The notes beneath the pieces were generated by a model. The model was given only the letters and a program-made list of their open reading frames with translations, was not told where the DNA came from and did not search any database. From Pseudomonas sp. LFM046 (GTDB lineage Bacteria > Pseudomonadota > Gammaproteobacteria > Pseudomonadales > Pseudomonadaceae), in NCBI RefSeq assembly GCF_000949385.2, contig NZ_JYKO02000001.1, positions 2,628,620 to 2,692,619 of the forward strand: 64,000 nt of DNA, in the 5' to 3' direction. The position numbers and the translations under genes were made by a program. The first letter of the stretch is position 1, and each line of letters opens with the position of its first letter. This document shows positions 36,514 to 46,692 of the stretch, piece after piece.

Positions 36514-37638
36514 ATGCCGTTAGAGGCCTTCAAACAGTCTGACGCGCTCAGCCTGGGCGTCGAGCTGGAATTGCAGCTGGTCAGTCTGAGCGACTTCGAC
36601 TTGATCGCTGCCAGCCCCGACCTGCTTTCCCTGCTGGAACGCAAAGCCTTTCCCGGGAATGTCACGCCGGAAGTCACGGAAAGCATGATCGAGGTATCCA
36701 CTGACGTTCACCGCGAACATGACAGCCTGCTGATGCAGTTACGCCAGATGAGGGACACCCTCATTCACGCAAGTGGCCAGCTAAACGTGGGCATCTGTGG
36801 TGGCGGCACCCATCCGTTCCAGCTGTGGTCGGAACGTAGAATCTACCCCAAGCCCAGGTACCGCGAAGTATCAGCCCTATATGGTTACCTCATTGAGCAA
36901 TTCACCGTATTCGGCCTGCATATCCATGTGGGCTGTGGCAATGGCAGCGAGGCACTCTACCTGTTGCATGCCCTCAATCGATACGTACCCCAGTTCATCG
37001 CACTGTCCGCTTCTTCACCCTTCGTGCAACGACGCGACACGCTCTTCAATTCCGCTCGACTGAACTCCGTCTTTGCCTTTCCACTTAGCGGCCGTGCGCC
37101 ATTCATCCTCGACTGGGACAGCTTCTCTGACCAGTATTTTGCCAAGATGGAACTCACGGGCATCGTCAAGAGCATGAAGGACTTCTATTGGGATATCCGG
37201 CCCAAACCCGAGTACGGCACGCTCGAGTTGCGGGTGTGTGATATGCCGCTGTCGGTGGAACGAGCAGCTGCGCTGGCTTGTTATCTTCAGTGTCTCTGCC
37301 GATATCTGCTGGAGCGAAGTGAAGTCGCCCCGGTGGAGGATGACTACCTCGTTTACAACTACAACCGCTTTCAAGCCTGCCGCTTTGGCCTTGATGGCAC
37401 CATCGTTCACCCCAGAACGTATGAATACCTCCCACTACGCGAGGACATCCTGACAACAATTCGCCACCTTCAGCCCCAGGCCGAAGTTTTGAAGTGCCCG
37501 GCCGCTCTCGAGCACGTCTATCGCATTACCCATGAGGGCAGCGACGCAACGCTGTTGCGCCGCGAATACCAATCCCGGGGCAGCGTCGAAGGCATGGTCG
37601 ATGCCGCGCTCGCGCGATTTTGCAGCGACGCGCCATGA
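36514..37638 (+). CDS. YbdK family carboxylate-amine ligase (glutamate-cysteine ligase type 2)
   Basis: A 374-residue GCS2-family enzyme. Signature segments: LSLGVELELQLVS near residues 11-23, TESMIEVSTDVHREHD, GICGGGTHPFQLW and FGLHIHVGCGNG, plus TLELRVCDMPLSVERAAALA. Enzymes of this family join an amine to glutamate in an ATP-dependent step; the weak gamma-glutamylcysteine activity of E. coli YbdK is the known model. It starts one base after the antiporter stop. With an antiporter beside it, a role in osmotic or redox balance is plausible but unproven. Confidence 0.88.
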   Translation: MPLEAFKQSDALSLGVELELQLVSLSDFDLIAASPDLLSLLERKAFPGNVTPEVTESMIEVSTDVHREHDSLLMQLRQMRDTLIHASGQLNVGICGGGTHPFQLWSERRIYPKPRYREVSALYGYLIEQFTVFGLHIHVGCGNGSEALYLLHALNRYVPQFIALSASSPFVQRRDTLFNSARLNSVFAFPLSGRAPFILDWDSFSDQYFAKMELTGIVKSMKDFYWDIRPKPEYGTLELRVCDMPLSVERAAALACYLQCLCRYLLERSEVAPVEDDYLVYNYNRFQACRFGLDGTIVHPRTYEYLPLREDILTTIRHLQPQAEVLKCPAALEHVYRITHEGSDATLLRREYQSRGSVEGMVDAALARFCSDAP

Positions 37639-37822
37639 CTTCGGCCCCCCTATGCCGTCGCGCTGTGGCTGGACGTACTGGGTACGTCACGGAAGTGCAC
37701 GAGGAGAACGCGCACGAATTGTCCGGACGGGATTGCCGTGGGTCCTGCGATTGGTGCCTCCAAATAGAACTGGCATGAGAAGGTTGGCATCGCCCACTGA
37801 CGGAACAAAAAGTTCAGGCAGC

Positions 37823-38233
37823 TCAGTGGGACTTGTTGTTGCCTATTACAGGCAATTCGCAAGCCCATAGATCTACCGCCGGTTGGGCGGCGTCAGGTGG
37901 GCCCAGCCAGTACGCCAGCTCTTTACAGCCCCACGGGCTACAGATCTCGTAGTCACCGGCCTCGGGTGTTCGCCCCACGTGCAGGGGTTGCAGCGGCGGC
38001 AACTGGCGGTGGTAATGCCAGGCGCCGTCGAACGCCACGGCGCCGTCCGGTATCTCCATCCCGGCGCCGCTACCTCGTACCCGCGCTTCTCCCAGCACCA
38101 GACCGGAGGATGTCACTTGATAGTCCTCCTCCCAGCGGATTTTCTCGATGCTGTGCTGCCAGGCCAAGGTGAACTGCTGCAGCGGCAGGCTGGCCCAAAC
38201 CAGGCCGGCCAGCCCCAGGCACAGGCCGGTCAT
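37823..38233 (-). CDS. DUF1850 protein of the TAXI-TRAP operon
   Basis: A 136-residue protein from ATG 38233 (MTGLCLGLAGLVWASLP), with a hydrophobic N-terminus and the DUF1850 core, including FTLAWQHSIEKIRWEEDYQV. The ATG overlaps the preceding permease gene by 4 bases. DUF1850 genes are found almost only beside TAXI-type TRAP transporter genes, so it is probably an accessory factor of this transporter. Its mechanism is unknown. Confidence 0.88.
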   Translation of the reverse strand: MTGLCLGLAGLVWASLPLQQFTLAWQHSIEKIRWEEDYQVTSSGLVLGEARVRGSGAGMEIPDGAVAFDGAWHYHRQLPPLQPLHVGRTPEAGDYEICSPWGCKELAYWLGPPDAAQPAVDLWACELPVIGNNKSH

Positions 38234-40257
38234 GCCGGTTGCCCAGAGGTCGCACGATGCCGCCACAGGTGCCAGCCGATCACCGCGGCACCCAGCGCGA
38301 AGCCGGCCTCGTCAGTAATCGGCAGGGAGAGGATCAGCAGCAGTCCGGCGGCGAATGCCAGGCCACGCTCCCACCAGGGCACGGGGCCGACGAAGTGGCC
38401 AATCGAGGCCATGCCCCAGAGCACGATGGCGAGCACCGCTTTGATCAACATGTACACCGTGGCTACCCAGCTGTCGCCCTGCATCATCAGTGCCGGGTCG
38501 TATACCGCCATGAAGGGCACGACGAAACCGGCCAGGGCAATGCGCACCGCCCAGAAGCTGATCTTCAGCCCTTTCTCCTGGGCGATGGGCGCTGCCGCAA
38601 AGCAGGCCAGGGCCACCGGTGGGGTGAGGTCGGCGAGAATGCCGAAATAAAACACGAACATGTGGGAAACGATCAACGGCACACCCAGCTCCAGCAATGC
38701 CGGGGCGGCGATGGAGCTGGTGATGATGTAGTTAGGGATGGTGGGAATGCCCATGCCCAATACCAGACAAGTAAGCATGGTCAGCAGCAGCGAGAGGAAC
38801 AGGTTGTCGCGGCCCAGGTCAAGAATGTAGCCGGCGAAAGTAGTAGCTACCCCGGTCAGTGTGATGATGCCAATGATCACCCCGACCAGGGTGCAAGCGA
38901 TGCCCACCGGCACAGCATGACGCGCTCCCTCGGCCAAGGCCATGACGCAGGCGTGCAGGGTCGTGCGGCCGCCGTGAATGAAAAAGCAGGTCAGGGCAAG
39001 GGCTGCGATAACCAGCAGGATCACCCCGATACCCAGGCGGAAGAAACCTGAACAGAGCACGCCAAGCGCCGCCCAGAAGGCGACGCGTAGCCAGGTGTTG
39101 TTGGCGTGCAGGATGATCGCCGAGCCGAGGATGACAATCGCAGTTAAGGCCAGGCCGACCATGCCTGAGTACAGTGGCGTGCGTCCGGAGAACAATAAAA
39201 TGATCAATACCACTAGAGGGATCAGCAGGAACCAGCGTTGGCGTAAAGCGCCGATGGCGCTGGGGCACTGATCCCGCGGCAGACCGTGTAGATGGCTGCG
39301 CCGCGCTTCCAGGTGCACCATCCAGTACACCGAGCCGAAATAGAGCAGCGCTGGGATCAACGCAGCCTTGGCCACCTCGGCGTAAGGTACGTTGATGGTC
39401 TCGGCCATGATGAAGGCCACGGCTCCCATCACCGGAGGCATGATCTGGCTACCCATGCTGGAGGTGGCCTCGACGCCACCGGCGAAGGCCGGCAAGTAGC
39501 CAAAGCGCTTCATCAACGGGATGGTGAACTGCCCCGTGGTGACCACGTTGGCCACCCCGGACCCAGTAATGGTGCCCATGAGTGCCGAAGAGAAAACCGA
39601 GACCTTGGCGGGACCGCCACTGCGGTGACCGAACAGCCCCATCGCGAAATCGGTGAACAGGCGGATCATCCCGGCCTGCTCGAGGAAGGCGCCGAACAGG
39701 ATGAACAGATAGATGTAGGTGGCCGACACGTAGGTGGGCGTGCCGTATAAGCCCTCAGTGCCGAACGACAGCTGGTTGACGATCTGGTCGAAGCCGTAGC
39801 CACGGTGCGCCAAATCGCCCGGCAAGTATTCCCCGAACAGGCCATAGGCCAGGAAGAGCGAGCAGATGATCGGCAGGGCGATACCCATGACCCGGCGCGC
39901 GGCTTCGAATACCAGCACGATCAGCAGCAGGCCGATCACCATGTCGGTTTGGGTAAGCTCGCCGGATCTCTGGATCAGCTCGCCCTCGAAGATCCACTGG
40001 TAGGCAGCTGTTGCCATGCCCGCAAGACCGAGCAGCCAGGCCAGCGGCTGCCAGGGGCGACTATGGCCGTGGGCGGGGTAGCACAGGTAGACCACCAGCA
40101 GCAGGAAGCCCACGTGTACCGCGCGCAGGATTTGAGTGGAAATCAACGGGAAAGCTGCAGTAGCGACCTGGAAGATCGAGAACGCCAGGGCGACAGCGAA
40201 CAGACTGGTAGGCCAGCGCGCAGTGTCGACGTGTAGGCCATGAGAGGTATCGCTCAT
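38230..40257 (-). CDS. TRAP transporter permease, fused small and large subunits (TAXI type)
   Basis: A 675-residue inner-membrane protein. The N-terminal four-helix DctQ-like part (about residues 1-130) is fused to a DctM-like part of about 12 helices. Conserved segments include GVANVVTTGQFTIPLMKRFG and a late LGMGIPTIPNYIITSSIAAP. It imports organic acids or related solutes by a Na+ gradient, with the TAXI binding protein encoded upstream. It is translationally coupled to DUF1850. Confidence 0.92.
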   Translation of the reverse strand: MSDTSHGLHVDTARWPTSLFAVALAFSIFQVATAAFPLISTQILRAVHVGFLLLVVYLCYPAHGHSRPWQPLAWLLGLAGMATAAYQWIFEGELIQRSGELTQTDMVIGLLLIVLVFEAARRVMGIALPIICSLFLAYGLFGEYLPGDLAHRGYGFDQIVNQLSFGTEGLYGTPTYVSATYIYLFILFGAFLEQAGMIRLFTDFAMGLFGHRSGGPAKVSVFSSALMGTITGSGVANVVTTGQFTIPLMKRFGYLPAFAGGVEATSSMGSQIMPPVMGAVAFIMAETINVPYAEVAKAALIPALLYFGSVYWMVHLEARRSHLHGLPRDQCPSAIGALRQRWFLLIPLVVLIILLFSGRTPLYSGMVGLALTAIVILGSAIILHANNTWLRVAFWAALGVLCSGFFRLGIGVILLVIAALALTCFFIHGGRTTLHACVMALAEGARHAVPVGIACTLVGVIIGIITLTGVATTFAGYILDLGRDNLFLSLLLTMLTCLVLGMGIPTIPNYIITSSIAAPALLELGVPLIVSHMFVFYFGILADLTPPVALACFAAAPIAQEKGLKISFWAVRIALAGFVVPFMAVYDPALMMQGDSWVATVYMLIKAVLAIVLWGMASIGHFVGPVPWWERGLAFAAGLLLILSLPITDEAGFALGAAVIGWHLWRHRATSGQPA

Positions 40258-40303
40258 GCGGGGTCTCCTGCAGCGGCCTTCCCGGTGTGGGCAGGCCCTT
40301 CGG

Positions 40304-41257
40304 TCAGGGAAGCAGACCTTTCTCCCTATAGAATCGCTCGGCGCCTGGGTGCAGAGGAATTGGTAGGTTCATCGCCGCGCTTTCCAGCTTGATGTCCTTG
40401 GCAGCAGCGTGGGCGGTGACCAGGCGTGGCAGGTTTTCGAACAGCAGTTTAGTCATCTGATAGGCCAGATCGTCGCTTACACTCTCGCGGGTCACCAGGA
40501 TGTTGGTGATGACTGCAGTGGGGACGTCAACGTCCTGACCGTCATAGGTCCCGGCCGGGATGGCGGCGCTCTGGTAGGCGTTGTTGCCAATTTTCGCCAC
40601 AACCTCGGCGGGAATCGGGACGAAGACCACTGGAAGGGTCGCCGCCAGGTCGCGGATCGATGCTTGCCCCAGGCCCGAGGACTGCAGAGTGGCGTCAAGC
40701 TGACGGTTCTTGATCAATTCCACGGACTCGGCGAAGGGCAGGTATTCGACCTTGCCCATGTCCTGGTAGGTCAGGCCGGCGGCCTTGAAAATGGCACGAC
40801 TGTTAAGCTCAGTGCCGGACTTGGGCGCGCCCACCGAGATACGTTTGCCCCTGAGGTCGGCCAGCGAGCGGATGCCGGAGTCCTTGCTCGCGACGATCTG
40901 GATGTAGTTCGGATAGGTACTGGCGATAACCCTCAATTTCGTCAATGGATTCAAGAAACCGGCCTCAGCGTCGCCGTTCCAGGCATCAGCCACCGAATCG
41001 CCCAGGGCAAAAGCCAGCTCGCCACGGCCCGCCTGCAGCAGGTTGAGATTTTCCACCGAGGCTTTTGTGGCCTGCACCGAGGTCTTGCTGTCCTCGATGC
41101 CGTGACTATAGATCTGCGACAGGCCGACGCCTACGGGGTAGTAAACACCGCTGGTACCGCCGGTGAGGATGTTGATGAAGATCGGCGCTGCTTGAGCAGT
41201 GGCGCCGACGGCGAGGAAAGCGGCGCCTGCCAGCGCCAGGCGGATGCTTTGAATCAT
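40304..41257 (-). CDS. TAXI family TRAP solute-binding protein
   Basis: A 317-residue periplasmic binding protein with a signal peptide ending at TAQAA. It starts the mature part with INILTGGTSGVYYPVGVGLS, the hallmark of TAXI receptors, and has SLADLRGKRISVGAPKSGTE. It is the first gene of the TAXI-permease-DUF1850 series, 46 bp upstream of the permease. Ligands of this class are often glutamate or other small organic acids; this one is unknown. Confidence 0.92.
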   Translation of the reverse strand: MIQSIRLALAGAAFLAVGATAQAAPIFINILTGGTSGVYYPVGVGLSQIYSHGIEDSKTSVQATKASVENLNLLQAGRGELAFALGDSVADAWNGDAEAGFLNPLTKLRVIASTYPNYIQIVASKDSGIRSLADLRGKRISVGAPKSGTELNSRAIFKAAGLTYQDMGKVEYLPFAESVELIKNRQLDATLQSSGLGQASIRDLAATLPVVFVPIPAEVVAKIGNNAYQSAAIPAGTYDGQDVDVPTAVITNILVTRESVSDDLAYQMTKLLFENLPRLVTAHAAAKDIKLESAAMNLPIPLHPGAERFYREKGLLP

Positions 41258-41327
41258 GATTCGGTCTCCAGTTCTTGTTCTTCTGCCTGAAAGACTAAAC
41301 CTAGAACGGCCAGGCGCGAGCCGCCCA

Positions 41328-41347
41328 ATTTTTTAGCCGAAAGTCCA
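41328..41347. promoter_or_regulatory. Motif upstream of the TAXI operon shared with the dctPQM operon
   Basis: The + strand reads AATTTTTTAGCCGAAAGTCC. A nearly identical element, AATTTTTAGCCAAAAGTCAA, occurs upstream of dctP at 44808-44827. Both lie upstream of - strand TRAP operons. This suggests a common regulator or a shared promoter element. Confidence 0.5.
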
Positions 41348-41364
41348 AAAAGATCGGTTGGACT
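41342..41364. promoter_or_regulatory. Operator-like inverted repeat upstream of the TAXI operon
   Basis: AGTCCAA (41342-41348) and TTGGACT (41358-41364) are a perfect 7-bp inverted repeat with a 9-bp spacer, about 85 bp from the TAXI start. Its size and place fit a dimeric regulator site. Confidence 0.45.
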
Positions 41365-41448
41365 CAGGTGCGCCGCTTCGGCCTGCGGCCTGCCTCTCAT
41401 CCTCGCTAACAGCGGGTTTCCGCCGGTTGCGTCCTCCAGTCAAAAGAA

Positions 41449-41469
41449 AGCCCGGCACAAGGCCGGGCT
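41449..41469 (-). terminator. Intrinsic terminator of the dctPQM operon
   Basis: AGCCCGGC (41449-41456) and GCCGGGCT (41462-41469) form an 8-bp stem with a short loop. Read on the - strand the stem is followed by TTCTTTTG. It lies 32 bp after the dctM stop codon. Confidence 0.8.
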
Positions 41470-41500
41470 GAAACACATCACGGGGGAGACGCGCAAGGGA

Positions 41501-42784
41501 TCAGCTCATACCCAACCAATTGGGTAATGCGAGGGATATCCAGGGCACGTAGGTGACCAGGACGAGGAAGGCCAGCAGGATCATCAGCCAAGGCATCGCG
41601 GCGCGGATGGTCGACGTCAATGGCATTCCGGTCACGGCCGACGTGACGAACAAGTTGAGCCCCACCGGCGGGGTCACCAACCCAATCTCCAGGTTGACCA
41701 CCATGATGATGCCGAGATGGATGGGGTCGATGCCCAGCTTCATGGCGATGGGGAACAGGATCGGTGCCAGGATCAGGATGATCGCCGAAGGCTCCATGAA
41801 GGCACCGGCGATCAGCAGCACGATGTTCACCACCAGCAGGAAGGTCACCGGAGTCAGCCCGGCGTTGATCACCCAGGCGGTGATCTGTTGCGGCAGCTGT
41901 TCGGTAGTCAGCACATGGGCGAAGAGCATGGCGTTGGCGATGATGAACATCAGCATGATCGACAACTTGCCAGACTCCAGCAGCACCTTGGGCGCTTCGC
42001 TGAGCTTCATGTCCTTGTAGACGAACAAGGCGATGAAGGCCGAATACACTGCGGCCACCGCTGCGGCTTCTGTGGGTGTGAACATGCCGGAGTAGATACC
42101 GCCGAGGATGATCAGCATCAGCAGAAGGCCCCAGATGGCCTTGCGTCCGGCCGTAAGCCATTCGAGGAAGGTGGCCCGGGGCAGAGAGGGCAGATTTTTC
42201 TTAACGGCGATCGCATAGATCGCCACCATCAGCACCACACCCAGCATGATCCCCGGGACCACCCCGGCCATGAACAACTTGCCCACCGAGGTTTCGGTCG
42301 CGGCGGCGTAGACCACCATGACGATCGAAGGCGGGATCAGGATGCCCAGGGTGCCGGCATTGCAGACGATGCCAGCGCCGAACGCCTGCGGGTAGCCGGA
42401 GCGGACCATGCCGGCGATGGCGATGGAGCCAACGGCGGCCACCGTGGCCGGGCTGGAGCCGGACAGCGCAGCGAAGAGCATGCAGGCCAGTACCGCGGCA
42501 ATCGCCAGTCCGCCACGAATGTGGCCGACGCAGGCGTTGGCGAAATCGATCAGGCGGCGGGCGACGCCGCCGGTGGTCATGAAGGCGCCCGCCAGCAAGA
42601 AGAACGGGATCGCCAGTAGGGTGTAGTGTTCGGAGGTCTCGAACAGCTTGATCGCCAGGGAGCGTACCGAGTCCGGGCTGAACAGGATGATGGTCATGGA
42701 ACCCGCCAAGCCCAGGGAGATGGCGATAGGCACGCCGATGAACATTAGCAGGAACAGCAGGAAGAAAAGGAACAGGACGGTCAT
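41501..42784 (-). CDS. dctM: TRAP transporter large permease DctM
   Basis: A 427-residue membrane permease of about 12 helices. Features: FLLFLLMFIGVPIAISLGLAG at the start, the ALSGSSPATVAAVGSIAIAGM segment, FNCNAGTLGILIPPSI-like GTLGILIPPSIVMVVYA and VGLVTPPVGLNLFV-type GLVTPPVGLNLFVTSAV near the end. It carries the substrate handed over by DctP. It overlaps dctQ by 4 bases. Terminator at 41449-41469. Confidence 0.94.
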   Translation of the reverse strand: MTVLFLFFLLFLLMFIGVPIAISLGLAGSMTIILFSPDSVRSLAIKLFETSEHYTLLAIPFFLLAGAFMTTGGVARRLIDFANACVGHIRGGLAIAAVLACMLFAALSGSSPATVAAVGSIAIAGMVRSGYPQAFGAGIVCNAGTLGILIPPSIVMVVYAAATETSVGKLFMAGVVPGIMLGVVLMVAIYAIAVKKNLPSLPRATFLEWLTAGRKAIWGLLLMLIILGGIYSGMFTPTEAAAVAAVYSAFIALFVYKDMKLSEAPKVLLESGKLSIMLMFIIANAMLFAHVLTTEQLPQQITAWVINAGLTPVTFLLVVNIVLLIAGAFMEPSAIILILAPILFPIAMKLGIDPIHLGIIMVVNLEIGLVTPPVGLNLFVTSAVTGMPLTSTIRAAMPWLMILLAFLVLVTYVPWISLALPNWLGMS

Positions 42785-43437
42785 TTCGCGTCTTCCTTGT
42801 GCTGTGGCTCGTCGTGTTCGGTGAGTTTCAGCACCTCGGCAGCCTCATCGGCGAGGCCCAGGCCGGTCTGCTGACCCTTGAGGATGCGCACCAAAATCTC
42901 GGCGAAACGGATGAACACCAGGCTGAAGCCCAACGGCAGGATCAGGCCGATATGCCATTGCTGCACGCCGTAGTGACCGAGGTCCTCGGCACCGATGGCG
43001 GCGGTGAAGAGGGTCTGGGTCCACTCGAAGCTGGCCACGGCCATCAGGCCGGCATAGCCCAGGCTACACAGGCAGGCGATGACCCCGATGATGCGCTGGA
43101 TGTGGCGCGGGGCCAGCTTGACCAGCGCGTCGACGCCAATGTGGCCGGCGGTACGCACGCCATAGGCCAGACCGAAGAAAATCAGCCAGGCGAACAGAGC
43201 CTTGGTCAGGGAATTGCTCCAGGTCATGGCCTGAGCCATGGCGAGGATGGCATCGCCAATGGCGAACAGCGTGGCGCTGGCAGCCTCCCAACGATCGGCC
43301 AGGTTGTAGAACAGGGTGTAGAGGTTGTTGAGGATGACGTAAACGAAGGTCACCAGCGTCATCGCCGCCAGGAGGAAGGCGATGAAGCCTTCCTCGAAGT
43401 GGTCCCAGACGCGCCGCAGGGCGTTCATGGATGGCAT
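42781..43437 (-). CDS. dctQ: TRAP transporter small permease DctQ
   Basis: A 218-residue membrane protein with four helices, longer than the usual 160-180 residues because of a charged C-terminal tail (EAAEVLKLTEHDEPQHKEDAK) and an extra internal loop. It contains FFGLAYGVRTAGHIGVDALV, typical of DctQ. It is coupled to dctM by a 4-base overlap and follows dctP by 62 bp. Confidence 0.9.
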   Translation of the reverse strand: MPSMNALRRVWDHFEEGFIAFLLAAMTLVTFVYVILNNLYTLFYNLADRWEAASATLFAIGDAILAMAQAMTWSNSLTKALFAWLIFFGLAYGVRTAGHIGVDALVKLAPRHIQRIIGVIACLCSLGYAGLMAVASFEWTQTLFTAAIGAEDLGHYGVQQWHIGLILPLGFSLVFIRFAEILVRILKGQQTGLGLADEAAEVLKLTEHDEPQHKEDAK

Positions 43438-43499
43438 CTCCCGATGGCAGAAGCGTCGTAGAGCCAGGGAGGCGAAAATCCGCCACCCTGGCTGGCGTC

Positions 43500-44795
<1,296 letters not shown>

Positions 44796-44807
44796 TCATT
44801 TCCAAAA

Positions 44808-44827
44808 ATTTTTAGCCAAAAGTCAAC
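44808..44827. promoter_or_regulatory. Second copy of the TRAP-upstream shared motif
   Basis: AATTTTTAGCCAAAAGTCAA resembles the element at 41328-41347 before the TAXI operon. The rest of the 44496-44949 spacer holds no gene. Confidence 0.5.
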
Positions 44828-44949
44828 GTGCAGGAGGAAGCCTCGCCGAAGGAGCCAAGCCGCAGTCACGTGCCGCGTAGACCTTTGCCTCTCAGCCAGC
44901 TGTGACGATGCTCTGAGTTGAAACCCCTGTCCTTATTGACATTGCTCCG

Positions 44950-46686
44950 TTACGTCCTGCTAAAGGGAAACAGGAGGTCGATGAAGCGCTCTGCCGTGGG
45001 CTGTGGCTGGTGGTTAGCCAGGCCGACCCGTTCGTTGGCTTCGATCAGCACGTAATCCGGCTGGTCGGCAGCGGGCACCAGCAGGTCCAGGCCCACTACC
45101 GGGATTTCCAGGGTACGCGCGGCGAGGATAGAGGCCTCGGCCAGGGCCGGGTGGAGGGTCGCGGTGACGTCTTCCAGGGTACCGCCGGTGTGCAGGTTGG
45201 CAGTGCGGCGCACGGCCAGGCGGGTGCCGGAGGGCAACACATCGTCATAGCCGTAGCCGGCGGCGCGCAGCGTACGCTCGGTCTCGCCGTCGATGGGGAT
45301 GCGGCTTTCGCCCTGGGTCGCGGCCTGGCGTCGGCGGCTCTGGCGCTCAATCAGCTGGAGCAGGGTGCGCTGGCCGTCGCCGACCACTTCCGCCGGACGC
45401 CGGATAGCGGCGGCCACCACTTCATAGTTGATCACCACAACCCGCAAGTCGAAGCCCTGGTGGCAACTTTCCAGAATCACGCGGCTGTCGAAGTGCTCGG
45501 CCGTGGCGATGGCGGTCTTCACCTCGTCCAGGCTGCGCAGGTCCACCGCCACGCCCTGGCCCTGTTCACCGTTTACCGGCTTGACCACCAAGCTGCCATG
45601 CTCGACGAGGAAGGCGGCGTTGTCATCGTCCGTGCCGGCCGGGCGCTGCTCGGGCTGCCTGATGCCGACGCGGGCCAGCGCTCGGTGGGTCAGCTGCTTG
45701 TCCTGGCAGAGGGTCATGCTCACCGCGCTGGTGAGGTCGGACAGCGACTCCCGGCAGCGGATGTGGCGGCCGCCCAGACTGAGGCTGAAGAGCCCACCCT
45801 CCGCGTCATCCACCTGGACGCCGATACCGCGGCGCAGGGCTTCGTCGACGATGATGCGGGCATAGGGATTAAGTTTCTCTTCGGGGCCGGGACCGATAAA
45901 TAGGGTCTGGTTGATGCTGTTCTTGTTCTTCACCGCAAAGGTGGCCAAGTCGCGAAAGCCCAGCTTGGAATAGAGCGCCTTGGCCTGGCGGTTGTCGTGC
46001 AGCACCGAGAGGTCGAGGTAGTTGAGCCCGCGGCTCATGAAGTGTTCGATCAAGTGACGTGCCAAAGCTTCACCCACGCCGGGGCGGCTGCATTGCGGGT
46101 CAACCGCCAGGCACCAAAGGCTGGAGCCGCCGTCCGGATCGTCGAAAGACTTCTGGTGGTTGAGGCCCATGACCGCGCCGATTACCTGGCCATTGCGCTC
46201 GTCCTCGGCTAACCAGTACACCGGACCGCCCTGATGGTGGGGCGTTATGGCGGCCTGATTCACCGGGAGCATGCCGCGGCAACGGTAGAGCTGGTTGACC
46301 GCTTGCCAGTCGGCGTCGCCCAGAGTGCGACGGATGCGAAAACCACGGAAGGACTGGTGTGCGGGACGGTAGTCGGTGAACCAGAGACGCAGGGTGTCGG
46401 ATGGGTCGAGGAAGAGTTGCTGTGGCGCCTGAGCCAGCACCTGCTGGGGCGCGGCGACGTAGAGGGCGATGTCGCGCTCGCCGGGTTGTTCGGAAAGTAG
46501 TTCCTGGGCAAGGCTGCTGGGGGTTGCGAAGGTGTGGCCAAGCAGCAGGCGGCCCCAACCACAGTGGAGGACCTTGGGTTCTTCTTGTGGGTCGTGTCGG
46601 CCTTCGGCTAGACGCGCTAGCAGGCGCTGGTAGGACGGTGCCTGGCCACGCAGCAGGCGCTGACTGTGGAGGGTATGGGCTTTCAT
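44950..46686 (-). CDS. ngg: N-acetylglutaminylglutamine synthetase (GNAT plus ATP-grasp)
   Basis: A 578-residue two-domain enzyme. Residues about 105-270 are a GNAT acetyltransferase (WCLAVDPQCSRPGVGEALARH, LGFRDLATFAVKNK). Residues about 300-578 are ATP-grasp (LVVKPVNGEQGQGVAVDLRS, the late LIEANERVGLANHQPQPT). It builds the acetylated Gln-Gln dipeptide of the osmolyte NAGGN. It follows the amidotransferase gene by a few bases on the same strand. The M42 peptidase that often completes this locus is not next to it. Confidence 0.93.
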   Translation of the reverse strand: MKAHTLHSQRLLRGQAPSYQRLLARLAEGRHDPQEEPKVLHCGWGRLLLGHTFATPSSLAQELLSEQPGERDIALYVAAPQQVLAQAPQQLFLDPSDTLRLWFTDYRPAHQSFRGFRIRRTLGDADWQAVNQLYRCRGMLPVNQAAITPHHQGGPVYWLAEDERNGQVIGAVMGLNHQKSFDDPDGGSSLWCLAVDPQCSRPGVGEALARHLIEHFMSRGLNYLDLSVLHDNRQAKALYSKLGFRDLATFAVKNKNSINQTLFIGPGPEEKLNPYARIIVDEALRRGIGVQVDDAEGGLFSLSLGGRHIRCRESLSDLTSAVSMTLCQDKQLTHRALARVGIRQPEQRPAGTDDDNAAFLVEHGSLVVKPVNGEQGQGVAVDLRSLDEVKTAIATAEHFDSRVILESCHQGFDLRVVVINYEVVAAAIRRPAEVVGDGQRTLLQLIERQSRRRQAATQGESRIPIDGETERTLRAAGYGYDDVLPSGTRLAVRRTANLHTGGTLEDVTATLHPALAEASILAARTLEIPVVGLDLLVPAADQPDYVLIEANERVGLANHQPQPTAERFIDLLFPFSRT

Positions 46687-46692
46687 TGTTGT

